A stretch of DNA of 64,000 nt from Fibrobacter sp. UWB16 (GTDB lineage: Bacteria > Fibrobacterota > Fibrobacteria > Fibrobacterales > Fibrobacteraceae): assembly GCF_900215325.1 (NCBI RefSeq), contig NZ_OCMS01000005.1:1-64000 (forward strand), in the 5' to 3' direction. Each line of letters begins with the position of its first letter. Position 1 is the first letter of the stretch. Both the position numbers and the translations under genes were made by a program. The notes beneath the pieces were generated by a model. That model saw nothing but the letters and a program-made list of their open reading frames with translations. It had not been told where the DNA came from and did no database searches. Positions 1 to 7,087 of the stretch are shown here, piece after piece.

Positions 1-50
1 CCGATGGTACCTGGCCCCCGGGCCCGGGAGAGTAGGTCGCCGCTGGATTC
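1..50 (+). rRNA. rrf: 5S ribosomal RNA, 3' end only
   Basis: The window opens inside a 5S rRNA gene. The segment reads like the 3' third of bacterial 5S rRNA, with the GATGGTA block and the GAGAGTAGGTCGCCGC block that close the molecule. The 5' part lies outside the window. A strong Rho-independent terminator follows at once, as expected at the end of an rRNA operon, so 16S and 23S probably lie upstream. Confidence 0.85.
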
Positions 51-52
51 AC

Positions 53-96
53 GCCCCGCCTGACGCAACACGTCGGGCGGGGCTTTTTCTTTTTTA
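53..96 (+). terminator. Rho-independent terminator of the rRNA operon
   Basis: GC-rich inverted repeat: GCCCCGCC at 53-60 pairs with GGGCGGGGC ending at 83, followed by a long T tract at 84-96. It directly follows the 5S end. Confidence 0.9.
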
Positions 97-495
97 TCCC
101 GCCCACGAATCCTGCTGGCGCGTCAAGGATTTCGCCGCGGCTCAGCAATAAGAATGAGTTACTTATTCTTGCTGCGTTCGCCTTGCATGTCATTTCCGCC
201 CCCTTGTCATCCCGGACTCCGTTCCGGGAGGGAATCGGCTTACATGGTTCCCCTTGCGGGCTCATCTGATCAGTTTTCTATGTTGTTTGTGTTTCTTTGT
301 CCGCACACCGATCGCGCTGGAAACCGCACCGTTATGCGGACCTGCAATATTTGCACCTTGAATATTCCAACCTGGCACATTGATAAAAAGTCCATAAAAA
401 TAGCCAAAAAGTATGTTCCCCGAGCTTGTAGTAATTGTAGTTTAAGAATGTAGGCAGGCGATGTCGCAGGCCTCGGGGTAAAAAAGGGGTCCACT
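97..495. other. Intergenic stretch with one dispersed palindrome, no recognised gene
   Basis: About 400 bases between the rRNA terminator and the 35-codon gene. The only clear structure is a dispersed palindrome at 205-235 (CCCGGACTCCGTTCCGGG core). Short open frames here show no ribosome site or recognisable protein. The last 200 bases may hold the promoter and a leader for the small gene at 496, but I could not assign boxes with confidence. Confidence 0.5.
205..235. repeat. Dispersed palindromic repeat, family A
   Basis: TGTCATCCCGGA-CTCC-GTTCCGGGAGGG type palindrome. The same consensus recurs at 4886-4940, 20349-20383, 23999-24040, 31627-31672, 32009-32056, 33076-33110, 46236-46265 and 48211-48243, in both orientations. 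Confidence 0.75.
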
Positions 496-603
496 ATGGA
501 AAACAAAGAGAATGAGATCAGGAAGCTGGGTCCCATTGTCGAGACTGTTTGGGGCGTGCTCCTGCTTGTGCTGAGCTGCGCGCTGATCGTCTTCGCCGCC
601 TAG
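496..603 (+). CDS. Small single-helix membrane protein (35 aa)
   Basis: A 35-codon frame starts at ATG 496, with a purine-rich AAAAAAGGGG site 6-15 bases upstream, and stops at TAG 601-603. The first 15 residues are charged (MENKENEIRKLG). The remaining 20 are almost wholly hydrophobic (VWGVLLLVLSCALIVFAA) and reach the C-terminus, so the protein looks tail-anchored with its N-terminus in the cytoplasm. A perfect hairpin terminator follows within 25 bases, giving a monocistronic unit behind the rRNA operon. I do not recognise the family. Such proteins often act as small subunits or modulators of membrane complexes, but nothing here names a partner. Translation is inferred from the ribosome site, composition and terminator. 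Confidence 0.6.
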   Translation: MENKENEIRKLGPIVETVWGVLLLVLSCALIVFAA

Positions 604-623
604 TCCTTGATCACGAAAAAAGA

Positions 624-660
624 AAGTCCGTCTGTGTTGGAGACGGACTTCTTTTATTTT
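624..660. terminator. Bidirectional terminator between the 35-aa gene and the radical SAM operon
   Basis: Perfect 10-bp stem AAGTCCGTCT (624-633) and AGACGGACTT (641-650) with a 7-base loop. T-rich sequence follows on the plus strand, and an A-rich flank (T-rich on the minus strand) precedes it, so it can end both the plus-strand small gene and the minus-strand operon ending at 677. Confidence 0.85.
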
Positions 661-676
661 GGAAGAAAAATATGTC

Positions 677-1750
677 TTACTGTTTTTGAGCTAGGACATC
701 AGAAAGCTTTGCAATACTCTCTTTTGCGCGTATTATGGCTGCAATGCTTTTTTCGTTGTCCCGTAAAACCTTGACCGCGTTCTTGTTGTTTGTCAGAGCG
801 CTACAGATTTCACAGACTCCGCAAAAGCTTTTGTTGAATTTGATATTGCTATGCTCTTCGACAAATTGACAGAGCTTTAGAGGGCCCAACTCATGGATTG
901 CATTGAGTAGAACGTCTTTGCTTGCTCTGTTCAGGATTGTCTTGATTTTCTCCTTATTTGTATCTCCGAGATCCAAGATTGCGTTGTTGTCCGACGGAAT
1001 GCCGCAACAAGCCCATACGTGTCCCAGCGGTGAAACAACCGGGTCGCTGACCGCCCATGGGCAGCAGCAGGCCAAATTCTCCTGATTTTCGATTGTGTCG
1101 AATTTCTCGCTATCGAGCGATGCGGCACGACCGCTTTTTTGTAGCGTGTTTTCGTAAATCTGATACAGGGTTTCTTTTCCTGGCTCCTTTATCTCGTTGT
1201 CTTCAGGTCCGTTTGAGACCGCAACTTCGATTTTTTCGCCTAAAAATTCCTGGATGTATGCTGGGACGATTTTGTCGTTATTCCCATGGCTATTAGCCAG
1301 AATGACGGATTCAAAACCAGCGCCTTTGCAGGCTTGCCAAGCATTGCGGATGTTTTCCAGTGGGACAAATGGCTCGTGGTAGTCATCAACGCTGAAATTG
1401 ATTTCGGTGAGCCCGACACTGCGGAATTTCTCAATATAGCGTTGTGCGCGTTCTAAGCTGGTTGCCCAGAAGGCGTTCGTGACAAGCCTAGTCTTTAGGA
1501 AGTTTAGCGTACAATAGCGGATGGTGCGGAATAGATCTTCACCGAGCAAAGTCGATTCGCCACCCGTAAATACGATCATCTTGACATCGTATTCTTTTAC
1601 AACTTGATCAATGCATTTCTGCATTTGTTCAAATTGAAGCTTGTTTTTTTTATTTGGGGTACAATTCATCAAACAGTGGGAGCACCTTGCGGTACACCCA
1701 TCTGTTGTCACGAAGCTAAATACCCCGCTTTTTAACGGAGTAATCTTCAT
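677..1750 (-). CDS. Radical SAM enzyme with SPASM-like C-terminal cysteines, putative peptide maturase
   Basis: The 357-residue product has the canonical radical SAM motif CxxxCxxC (C19, C23, C26) close to the N-terminus, followed by a FTGGEST motif typical of the SAM-binding glycine strand. The C-terminal third carries further cysteine clusters: CCC near 226, WACCG near 245, and a final CGVCEIC group. This resembles the auxiliary iron-sulfur (SPASM/Twitch) regions of enzymes that modify ribosomally made peptides or proteins. The ATG immediately follows the stop codon of the upstream proline-rich gene (TAA then ATG, no gap), implying translational coupling and a shared job. From this I infer that it modifies the upstream protein. 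A role on a different substrate or cofactor cannot be excluded; the exact subfamily is not recognised. Confidence 0.8.
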   Translation of the reverse strand: MKITPLKSGVFSFVTTDGCTARCSHCLMNCTPNKKNKLQFEQMQKCIDQVVKEYDVKMIVFTGGESTLLGEDLFRTIRYCTLNFLKTRLVTNAFWATSLERAQRYIEKFRSVGLTEINFSVDDYHEPFVPLENIRNAWQACKGAGFESVILANSHGNNDKIVPAYIQEFLGEKIEVAVSNGPEDNEIKEPGKETLYQIYENTLQKSGRAASLDSEKFDTIENQENLACCCPWAVSDPVVSPLGHVWACCGIPSDNNAILDLGDTNKEKIKTILNRASKDVLLNAIHELGPLKLCQFVEEHSNIKFNKSFCGVCEICSALTNNKNAVKVLRDNEKSIAAIIRAKESIAKLSDVLAQKQ

Positions 1751-2611
1751 TTATTTTTTTGCTTTCTTTGTTGCTTTGGGTTCGGCTCTTTTGGCGGCCT
1801 TCAACAGGTTCTTAAGCTGCTTTTCTGCATTGGCGGCAGCCTTCTTTTCGGCCTTGGTGGCGTTCTTGGGGAGCGCCTTGCGGATGCGCTGGACCTCTTC
1901 AAGCTGAAGTTCCAAATTGCCTCTTACATTGATTTCCGGAATGATCTTCGGCTTAATGCGAGATATGGATTCCGGCTTGACAAGGATATCTACCTTTGGC
2001 TTGATTTCTGGCTTGACGAGAATTGTCGGCTTGATCAAGGCTTCAGGCTTGACTACGATCTTTGTATTAATGCGTGAAATCGATTCCGGCTTAACGAGAG
2101 GCTTGACTGGATCTGGGCCGGGCGGAATCGGTTTAACCGTCGGTCTTGGAATAATAGGCGGTTTCGGATTGATAGGCGGCCTTGGAATAATGGGCGGTCT
2201 TTGGATAATGGGGGTAACAGGGACGACTGTTGTAATTGGCTTGATGGGAATTTTGGGCCTTACTTTTATGTCTGCTTTTACTGCCGGAATGACGGGTTTC
2301 AAAACTTCTGCGGGTTCAAAGTTACCCGGTATAAGTTTGCCAATTTCAACAAGAACGTTTTGCTGAAGAATTTCGTTATTGACCAATGATTCGGCGAGTG
2401 CTGCAGAAAGGCCTGCGCGCTTTGTTGCGGGAATGCCTTCCAACAGGTCGCCGATAGAAATATCTTTCTTCTTATCGTCTTTGGCGACGATATCGTCAAG
2501 ATCGAGTGCTTTGAGCACGTCTTTCGGGCTAGCGACAATTTCTTTTTTCAGACTTGTCGTGATATCTTTAATGATATCCTTTGTTTGAACTTTCTTTTTA
2601 GTTGTAGCCAT
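1751..2611 (-). CDS. Proline-rich repeat protein, putative substrate of the adjacent radical SAM enzyme
   Basis: The protein has 286 residues and no cysteine. Residues 1-100 form a charged, probably helical leader-like region. Residues 105-227 are very rich in Pro, Lys, Ile and Val, with short iterations such as PPIIPRPPINPKPP (139-152) and two copies of LVKPESISRI (172-181 and 210-219, spaced 38). The last 45 residues are Ala/Lys-rich. A strong AAGGAG ribosome site lies 6 bases before the ATG, and AT-rich sequence with TATA-like boxes lies farther upstream. There is no signal peptide. Leader plus repeated core next to a radical SAM gene is the layout of precursor-maturase pairs, but the core is longer and more basic than usual RiPP precursors. 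The alternative is a structural or nucleic-acid-binding protein. No function is established. Confidence 0.75.
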   Translation of the reverse strand: MATTKKKVQTKDIIKDITTSLKKEIVASPKDVLKALDLDDIVAKDDKKKDISIGDLLEGIPATKRAGLSAALAESLVNNEILQQNVLVEIGKLIPGNFEPAEVLKPVIPAVKADIKVRPKIPIKPITTVVPVTPIIQRPPIIPRPPINPKPPIIPRPTVKPIPPGPDPVKPLVKPESISRINTKIVVKPEALIKPTILVKPEIKPKVDILVKPESISRIKPKIIPEINVRGNLELQLEEVQRIRKALPKNATKAEKKAAANAEKQLKNLLKAAKRAEPKATKKAKK

Positions 2612-2707
2612 TTTTTTCTCCTTAGGGATTGTATATAATCAGGTATATATAACAGTGGAGAAAAAAGCAAATCATGAAATATTTTTTACAAACTTTGTTT
2701 TTAAGAA

Positions 2708-2738
2708 TAAAAAAACGGAATTCGTTCTGAATTCCGTT
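2708..2738 (-). terminator. Terminator of deaD
   Basis: Read on the minus strand, the perfect 9-bp stem ACGGAATTC / GAATTCCGT with a 5-base loop is followed by a run of seven T. It lies about 25 bases after the helicase stop codon. Confidence 0.85.
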
Positions 2739-2760
2739 AAGTTGTTTGTTTTGATTTGGC

Positions 2761-5211
2761 TTAGACTCTACCGAAACGGCGCGTCTTGCGGAACGGCTTA
2801 TCACCAAAGCTGCGCTCGTCGCGGTCTTTGCGGAAAGGCTTGTCTTCGAACTTGCCGGGTTTGCGGTCGGCGAATTGGCGTTCGCGACGTGCCTTGCGGT
2901 TTTCGAAAGGCTTGTCCCCAAAGCGATCACCGCCTTCGCGATTTTTGCGGAATCCGCCACGGCGTTCATCGTCGTGGAAACCTCCTTTGCGGTCGCGATG
3001 GAAACTGCGGCGTTCTTCGCGGCTAGCGTGCGGTCTTGTTCCCGGTGCGGGGCCCTCGGGAGGTTCGTCGGTCATCACGCGGAAGCGGGCGTCGTTGCCG
3101 CGGATTGTCATTTCGGACAAGATGTCGAGAACGTCTTGCGGAAGCGTGTTCGGGAGTTCAACGGTACTGAATTTGTCAAAGAGCTTGATACGGCCGATGT
3201 TGCTGCTGTTGATGTTTGCTTCGCCAGCGATTGCTCCCACGATGTCGCGCGGGGTAACGTGGTCAATGCGGCCGACGCCAAGATAGTAGCGCAAGAAGCC
3301 TTCTTCGACGCCGTTCAAGCCTTCCTTGCGTTCCTTACGCATGCGCTTCTGTTCTTCGCTATTGAGGCCGAAATCTTCGCCGTTGCCGAGGAAGTCTCTG
3401 CCGCTGCGGACCTTTTCGCGACGATCCTTCGGAGCTTCGAGCGGCGGGAGGTTCGGGAAGAGCGGCTGCTTTTTCTGGTACATCTTGATGACTGCTGCTG
3501 CGATGTCTTCGGCGGTCATTTCGTTGACGGAGCCATCTTCAAGGGCAACGCCATCCTTCATGTTGCAGCCTTCTGCGGCGAGTGCGCGGACGAGTTCCTT
3601 GAACTGGTCGAGTTCACCGTAGCTTACAACGCTCTTGACTTTAGCCTTGAATGCTTCGACGCGCTTCTTGCTGATTTGTTCGGAGGTCGGCATTTCCATC
3701 ACGTCAATCGGCTGGCGCGTAGCTTTTTCGATGGTCTTGAGCATGCGCTTTTCACGTGGCGTGATGAACAAGATGGCGTTACCGCTGCGGCCTGCACGGC
3801 CTGTACGGCCAATGCGGTGCACGTAGGATTCGGTGTCGTACGGAATGTCATAGTTCACAACGAGCGAAATTCGGTCCACGTCAATACCGCGGGCGGCGAC
3901 GTCTGTTGCGACGACGATGTCGAGCTTGCCCATCTTGAGGCGGTTGATGGTGCGTTCGCGCATGGACTGGGCGAGGTCGCCGTTGAGCGGAGCCACGTTG
4001 AATCCGCGGCTTTCGAGCTTTTCGGCCACTTCGGTGGTGTTCTGCTTGGTGCGCACGAAAATGAGTACGCCGTCAAATTCTTCGCCTTCGAGCACGCGGG
4101 CGAGCGCTTCGATCTTGTGTTCGTTTTTCACGAGCAAGTAGCGCTGGCAAATATTTTCGACCGTGGTCGTCTTGCCTTCGATGCGGGCTTCTTCGTATTC
4201 GCCCAAGTGTTGGTCGATAATCTTCTTGACGCTGTCCGGCATGGTGGCGCTAAATAGGGCGCGCTGGGCGTCGGCGGGGATTTCCTTGAGGATGGTTTCC
4301 ACGTCTTCCATAAAGCCCATGTCGAGCATTTCGTCAGCTTCGTCGAGGACGATTGCCTTGACCGCTCCGAGCGAAATAGAACCGCGCTTGATATGGTCTA
4401 TCAAACGGCCCGGTGTGGCAACGACGATGCTTGCCTTGCGCTTGAGGGCGCGCAACTGGATAGCGATATCCTGACCGCCATAGACTGGGACAACCGTCAC
4501 GTTTTGCATCTTGACGGCGTATTGCTGGATGGCATCTGAAACCTGGATCGCAAGTTCGCGTGTCGGCGTGAGCACGAGCATGGACGTTTCGCGTCCGTTG
4601 AAGTTGATGCGCGAAAGGAGCGGAAGCGAGAATGCTGCCGTCTTGCCGGTACCTGTCTGTGCTGTTCCGAGAAGGTTTGCGCCCTGCAAAAGTGCCGGGA
4701 TGGCCTTAGCCTGAATGGGCGAGGGCGTTTCGTAGCCGGCGAGCTTGACCGCTTCAAGAACTTCCGGAGAGAGACCGAGATCGTCAAACGTCACCAATGA
4801 TTCGTCGCCGACATCTTCTTCGTCTGCGGAGTCTTCATTTAAGTTTGCCGAGCTTGTCGAAGCTACAGAAACTTCATCAGCGGTTGTGTCATGCCTGGCT
4901 TCTGTCACCCCGGATTTATTCCGGGGGGGCATCTCCTTTTCAATATCACTTGTCACATCGTCATCGTCGATAAATTCGATTTTTTCGCCTTTCTTAATCT
5001 TGGAATTTGCGCCAGATTCCAGAACCTCGCCGTTGTCGTCAACGACAATGCCATCCGGATTTGCTGCAAAGAATGCGGCTTCGTCTGCCTGGTCTTCGTC
5101 TGCTCCGCCTGCGATGGCGTTCAAGAACGCATCCGCTTCGAGCTGCAATTTAGAGTTGTCGTTATTTTCCGGAACGTCGATTTCCGGGCCGCAAGAAATA
5201 TCTTCTGCCAT
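2761..5211 (-). CDS. deaD: DEAD-box ATP-dependent RNA helicase with DbpA-type RNA-binding domain
   Basis: The 816-residue protein unwinds structured RNA, probably in ribosome assembly and cold adaptation, as DeaD/CsdA does. After an acidic N-terminal extension of about 138 residues come the Q motif (SPIQAKAIP, 164-172), Walker A (AQTGTGKT, 184-191), VLDEADEMLD (motif II), SAT (motif III) and HRIGRTGRAG (motif VI). A DbpA RNA-binding fold follows (VGRIDHVTPRDIVGAI), then an Arg/Gly/Asp-rich basic tail. The start is supported by AAGGTGACTT before the ATG. Residues 93-108 are encoded by a copy of the dispersed palindrome A and residues 117-123 by a second repeat type, so the linker appears built from inserted repeats. 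The gene stands alone on the minus strand with its own terminator. Confidence 0.95.
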   Translation of the reverse strand: MAEDISCGPEIDVPENNDNSKLQLEADAFLNAIAGGADEDQADEAAFFAANPDGIVVDDNGEVLESGANSKIKKGEKIEFIDDDDVTSDIEKEMPPRNKSGVTEARHDTTADEVSVASTSSANLNEDSADEEDVGDESLVTFDDLGLSPEVLEAVKLAGYETPSPIQAKAIPALLQGANLLGTAQTGTGKTAAFSLPLLSRINFNGRETSMLVLTPTRELAIQVSDAIQQYAVKMQNVTVVPVYGGQDIAIQLRALKRKASIVVATPGRLIDHIKRGSISLGAVKAIVLDEADEMLDMGFMEDVETILKEIPADAQRALFSATMPDSVKKIIDQHLGEYEEARIEGKTTTVENICQRYLLVKNEHKIEALARVLEGEEFDGVLIFVRTKQNTTEVAEKLESRGFNVAPLNGDLAQSMRERTINRLKMGKLDIVVATDVAARGIDVDRISLVVNYDIPYDTESYVHRIGRTGRAGRSGNAILFITPREKRMLKTIEKATRQPIDVMEMPTSEQISKKRVEAFKAKVKSVVSYGELDQFKELVRALAAEGCNMKDGVALEDGSVNEMTAEDIAAAVIKMYQKKQPLFPNLPPLEAPKDRREKVRSGRDFLGNGEDFGLNSEEQKRMRKERKEGLNGVEEGFLRYYLGVGRIDHVTPRDIVGAIAGEANINSSNIGRIKLFDKFSTVELPNTLPQDVLDILSEMTIRGNDARFRVMTDEPPEGPAPGTRPHASREERRSFHRDRKGGFHDDERRGGFRKNREGGDRFGDKPFENRKARRERQFADRKPGKFEDKPFRKDRDERSFGDKPFRKTRRFGRV
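4886..4940. repeat. Palindromic repeat A inside the deaD coding sequence
   Basis: The block TGTCATGCC...CCCCGGATTTATTCCGGGG...GGCATCTCC matches the intergenic family A palindromes, yet lies in frame within deaD and encodes roughly residues 91-108 in the N-terminal extension. A short, less certain repeat (TTTGCCGAGCTTGTCGAAGC, 4844-4863) lies beside it and encodes ASTSSAN on the minus strand. Confidence 0.75.
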
Positions 5212-5485
5212 AAGTCACCTTCGGGATCCGTAAACTTCATCTGCAGCACATGCCGCGTCATCACTTTGCTCGAATCGAGCATTCAATAAGCCCCGAAGTG
5301 CACTCGCACTTATAAACCTGAAGTCTGTTGGGTCCCCTTAATTTTGCGCCAAATGTAGAAAATAAAGGTTTGAAATCAAAGGTTTTTAGAACCGCTGGTG
5401 ATGAAGTAATAAAAAAGAATGTTGCCGCCGTGCCGGAATTTTTCATAGACAGTTTAAATGAATTATACTATATTATGCAAACCTC

Positions 5486-5570
5486 GGAGAGATGCCAGAG
5501 TGGTCGAATGGGCCGGTCTCGAAATCCGGAGTCTGTCACAGGACCGAGGGTTCGAATCCCTCTCTCTCCT
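5486..5570 (+). tRNA. tRNA-Ser (CGA)
   Basis: Cloverleaf with acceptor GGAGAGA / TCTCTCC, anticodon loop CTCGAAA (anticodon CGA), a long variable arm typical of serine tRNAs, and a GGTTCGAATCC T-loop. It closely resembles the E. coli serine CGA tRNA. CCA is not encoded. A TATACTATATTATG promoter-like stretch lies just upstream. Confidence 0.95.
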
Positions 5571-5578
5571 TTGAAACG

Positions 5579-5610
5579 AAAAGCGAAGCCGAAAGGCTTC
5601 GCTTTTTGTT
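5579..5610 (+). terminator. Terminator of tRNA-Ser
   Basis: Stem AAGCGAAGCC / GGCTTCGCTT with a GAAA loop, followed by TTTTTG, starting about ten bases after the tRNA. Confidence 0.9.
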
Positions 5611-5755
5611 TCAAGTGAAAAACTAGTGGATGAGAACCCTCGCAGAGGGTTCGATTGACCGCGCGAGAGCGAAGCGAACACAGCGCGGTCAAGGATTACG
5701 GCCTCCGGCCGTAACCCGAAGGGCGGCGAACGAAACGAAGTGAGTTCGTCGTCCC

Positions 5756-6150
5756 ATCCCTCTCTCTCTCCTAGAGAGAGGGCGCTCGAATTGTGAGAGC
5801 GTGAAAGGACTAGCGAAATGAAATGAGCTAGTTGTCCAATCCCTCTCTTCTTGAGAGAGATAATGCACTTTTCTAGAGTGTCAGATTGACCTTGTCCAGA
5901 GAGAGGGAGGCGAAGGAACAGAATGTGACTGAGCCGTCCCATCCCTCTCTCTCCTTGAGAGAGATAATGCACTTTTCTAGAGTGTCAGATTGACCTTGTC
6001 CAGAGAGAGGACGAGAAGGAACAGAATGTGACTGAGCCGTCCCATCCCTCTCTCTCCTAGAGAGAGGGAGCTCGAATTGTGAGAGGGTGAAAAACCTAGC
6101 GAAATGAAATGAGCTAGTTGTCCCATCCCTCTCTCTCCTTGAGAGAGGGA
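5756..6150. repeat. Tandem array of repeats that begin with the tRNA-Ser 3' end
   Basis: Four complete units and one partial unit each open with ATCCCTCTCTCTCC or a close variant, which is the last part of the tRNA-Ser gene (5556-5569). There are two unit types in the order A-B-B-A: A at 5756-5838 and 6044-6124 (about 82 bases, sharing TCGAATTGTGAGAG and AGCGAAATGAAATGAGCTAG), and B at 5839-5940 and 5941-6043 (about 102 bases, sharing GATAATGCACTTTTCTAGAG). The partial fifth unit is at 6125-6150. Most units contain a CTCTCTCC/GAGAGAGG inverted repeat. No gene is visible. Remnants of repeated integration at the tRNA end, or slippage amplification, are both possible. Confidence 0.85.
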
Positions 6151-6282
6151 AAAGTGAAAAAAAATGAGCTCTCCAACCCCTTAAAAAACGTCAAATTTTC
6201 CATAAATTGGTAATTTTTAGCACTTCTGTGGTCAAAAAATGAATTTTTGTAATAAAAATGTATTCTTTTCTAAAAAATATGC

Positions 6283-6480
6283 TATATTTATTTACGTGAA
6301 CGTATCAGAGGGGAGCTTTGATTTGTTTGCGCAATTTCAAGCGCCCTTCTAAGAATTTAACGAAATAAACTGAGACAATAGGAACCGTAAGGAACGGTTT
6401 TGGTGTATTAGGAGTTTATTCAGAAGTCTCTCATTCCAACTCGTAAAATACTGTCGCCCTCCTATCGAGGGCGACTTCCC
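6283..6480 (+). ncRNA. Putative structured small RNA (class not assigned)
   Basis: A TATATT box at 6283-6288 precedes about 190 bases with no convincing open frame but several consistent pairings. An 8-bp helix AATAAACT (6364-6371) with AGTTTATT (6413-6420) encloses AACCGT-AAGGA-ACGGTT. It is flanked by CTTCT (6346-6350) with AGAAG (6422-6426). A 9-bp hairpin GTCGCCCTC / GAGGGCGAC (6453-6475) sits at the end. A long rod with an internal bubble and a length near 190 bases is reminiscent of 6S RNA, but I could not verify the 6S signature. It could also be the leader of an unseen element. Confidence 0.4.
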
Positions 6481-6511
6481 GTTTATAGAGCTCGCGGCAT
6501 TTCACGGTTAC

Positions 6512-6598
6512 AAAAAAGGACAACCTTACGGTTGACTTTTTTATATCCTTTGTCGCGGTCATAAAAAAAGACCGACTTTTCAGTCGATCTTTTTTATA
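6512..6598. terminator. Two adjacent bidirectional hairpin terminators
   Basis: CAACC-TTAC-GGTTG (6521-6534) and an AGACCGAC...GTCGATCT hairpin (about 6569-6590) are both flanked by A runs on the left and T runs on the right. They can stop transcription from both directions between the putative small RNA (plus) and the tRNA-Glu genes (minus). Confidence 0.7.
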
Positions 6599-6623
6599 CC
6601 CTGTGTCGCGGTTTGCTCGTGGG

Positions 6624-6658
6624 TATAAAAAAAGAACTTGTCTTTCGACAAGTCCTTT
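6624..6658 (-). terminator. Terminator of the downstream tRNA-Glu copy
   Basis: ACTTGTC (6636-6642) pairs with GACAAGT (6647-6653) across a TTTC loop; on the minus strand it is followed by TTCTTTTTTT. It lies directly after tRNA-Glu at 6662-6734. Confidence 0.85.
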
Positions 6659-6661
6659 TTA

Positions 6662-6734
6662 TACCCCCAAGCGGTTTCGAACCGCTGTTGCGGGAATGAA
6701 AATCCCGAGTCCTGGGCCACTAGACGATAGGGGC
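6662..6734 (-). tRNA. tRNA-Glu (TTC), copy 1
   Basis: On the minus strand: acceptor GCCCCTA / TGGGGGT, the D-arm start TCGTCTAGTGGCCCAGGAC typical of glutamate tRNA, anticodon loop TTTTCAT (anticodon TTC), and T arm AGCGGTTCGAAACCGCT. It is identical to the copy at 6940-7012; the pair arose by duplication of the whole tRNA-terminator segment. Confidence 0.95.
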
Positions 6735-6901
6735 GTTTTGTGTGAGGACAAATATAGGATTTTATTGAATAATGTCAAGGGTGGGTTGATAATTTTTTTT
6801 GAGGGGGCGGGATCTTTTTTATACCGCTTTGGGCGGTTGAAAAAAAAGACCGACTTTTCAGTCGATCTTTTTTATACCCTTTGTCGCGGTTTGCTCGAGG
6901 G

Positions 6902-6938
6902 TATAAAAAAAGAACCTGTCTTTCGACAAGTCCTTTTT
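6902..6938 (-). terminator. Terminator of tRNA-Glu copy 2
   Basis: Copy of the 6624-6658 hairpin. One base of the stem has changed (ACCTGTC against GACAAGT), which weakens but does not abolish it. A further duplicated hairpin lies at 6841-6876. Confidence 0.75.
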
Positions 6939-6939
6939 A

Positions 6940-7012
6940 TACCCCCAAGCGGTTTCGAACCGCTGTTGCGGGAATGAAAATCCCGAGTCCTGGGCCACTA
7001 GACGATAGGGGC
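6940..7012 (-). tRNA. tRNA-Glu (TTC), copy 2
   Basis: Same 73-base sequence as the 6662-6734 copy, anticodon TTC. As the upstream copy on the minus strand it is the one nearest any promoter in the 7013-7087 gap. Confidence 0.95.
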
Positions 7013-7087
7013 GTTTTGCGTGCGCCAAATATAGATGTTTATAGAAAATTGTCAAGGGTTTTTGTTTGATTTTTTTATTTTTCTCTC

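Larger units (their letters stand above)
6560..7012. repeat. Tandem duplication of a tRNA-Glu plus terminator segment
   Basis: The segment starting near 6560 (hairpin, GTCGCGGTTTGCTCG, hairpin, tRNA-Glu) is repeated 278 bases later from about 6838 to 7012 with only a few changes (for example ACTTGTC versus ACCTGTC). The unique spacer 6740-6837 separates the copies. Confidence 0.9.

Noticed and set aside
154-453. Plus-strand frame of about 100 codons after the rRNA terminator
   Set aside because: It runs through a dispersed palindrome, lacks a ribosome site and has no protein-like pattern.
2622-2969. Minus-strand frame after deaD reading into the gap
   Set aside because: It overlaps the end of deaD in another frame and crosses its terminator.
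2875-4257. Long open frame on the plus strand opposite deaD
   Set aside because: It is antisense to a clear DEAD-box helicase, has no ribosome site and no recognisable domain; high GC third positions on the real strand open the mirror frame.
5756-6150. CRISPR array
   Set aside because: The units are longer than CRISPR repeats, occur as two types joined without unique spacers, and derive from the tRNA end; no cas gene is near.
6603-7069. Two frames with nearly the same small protein across the tRNA-Glu region
   Set aside because: They only translate the duplicated tRNA and terminator sequences.
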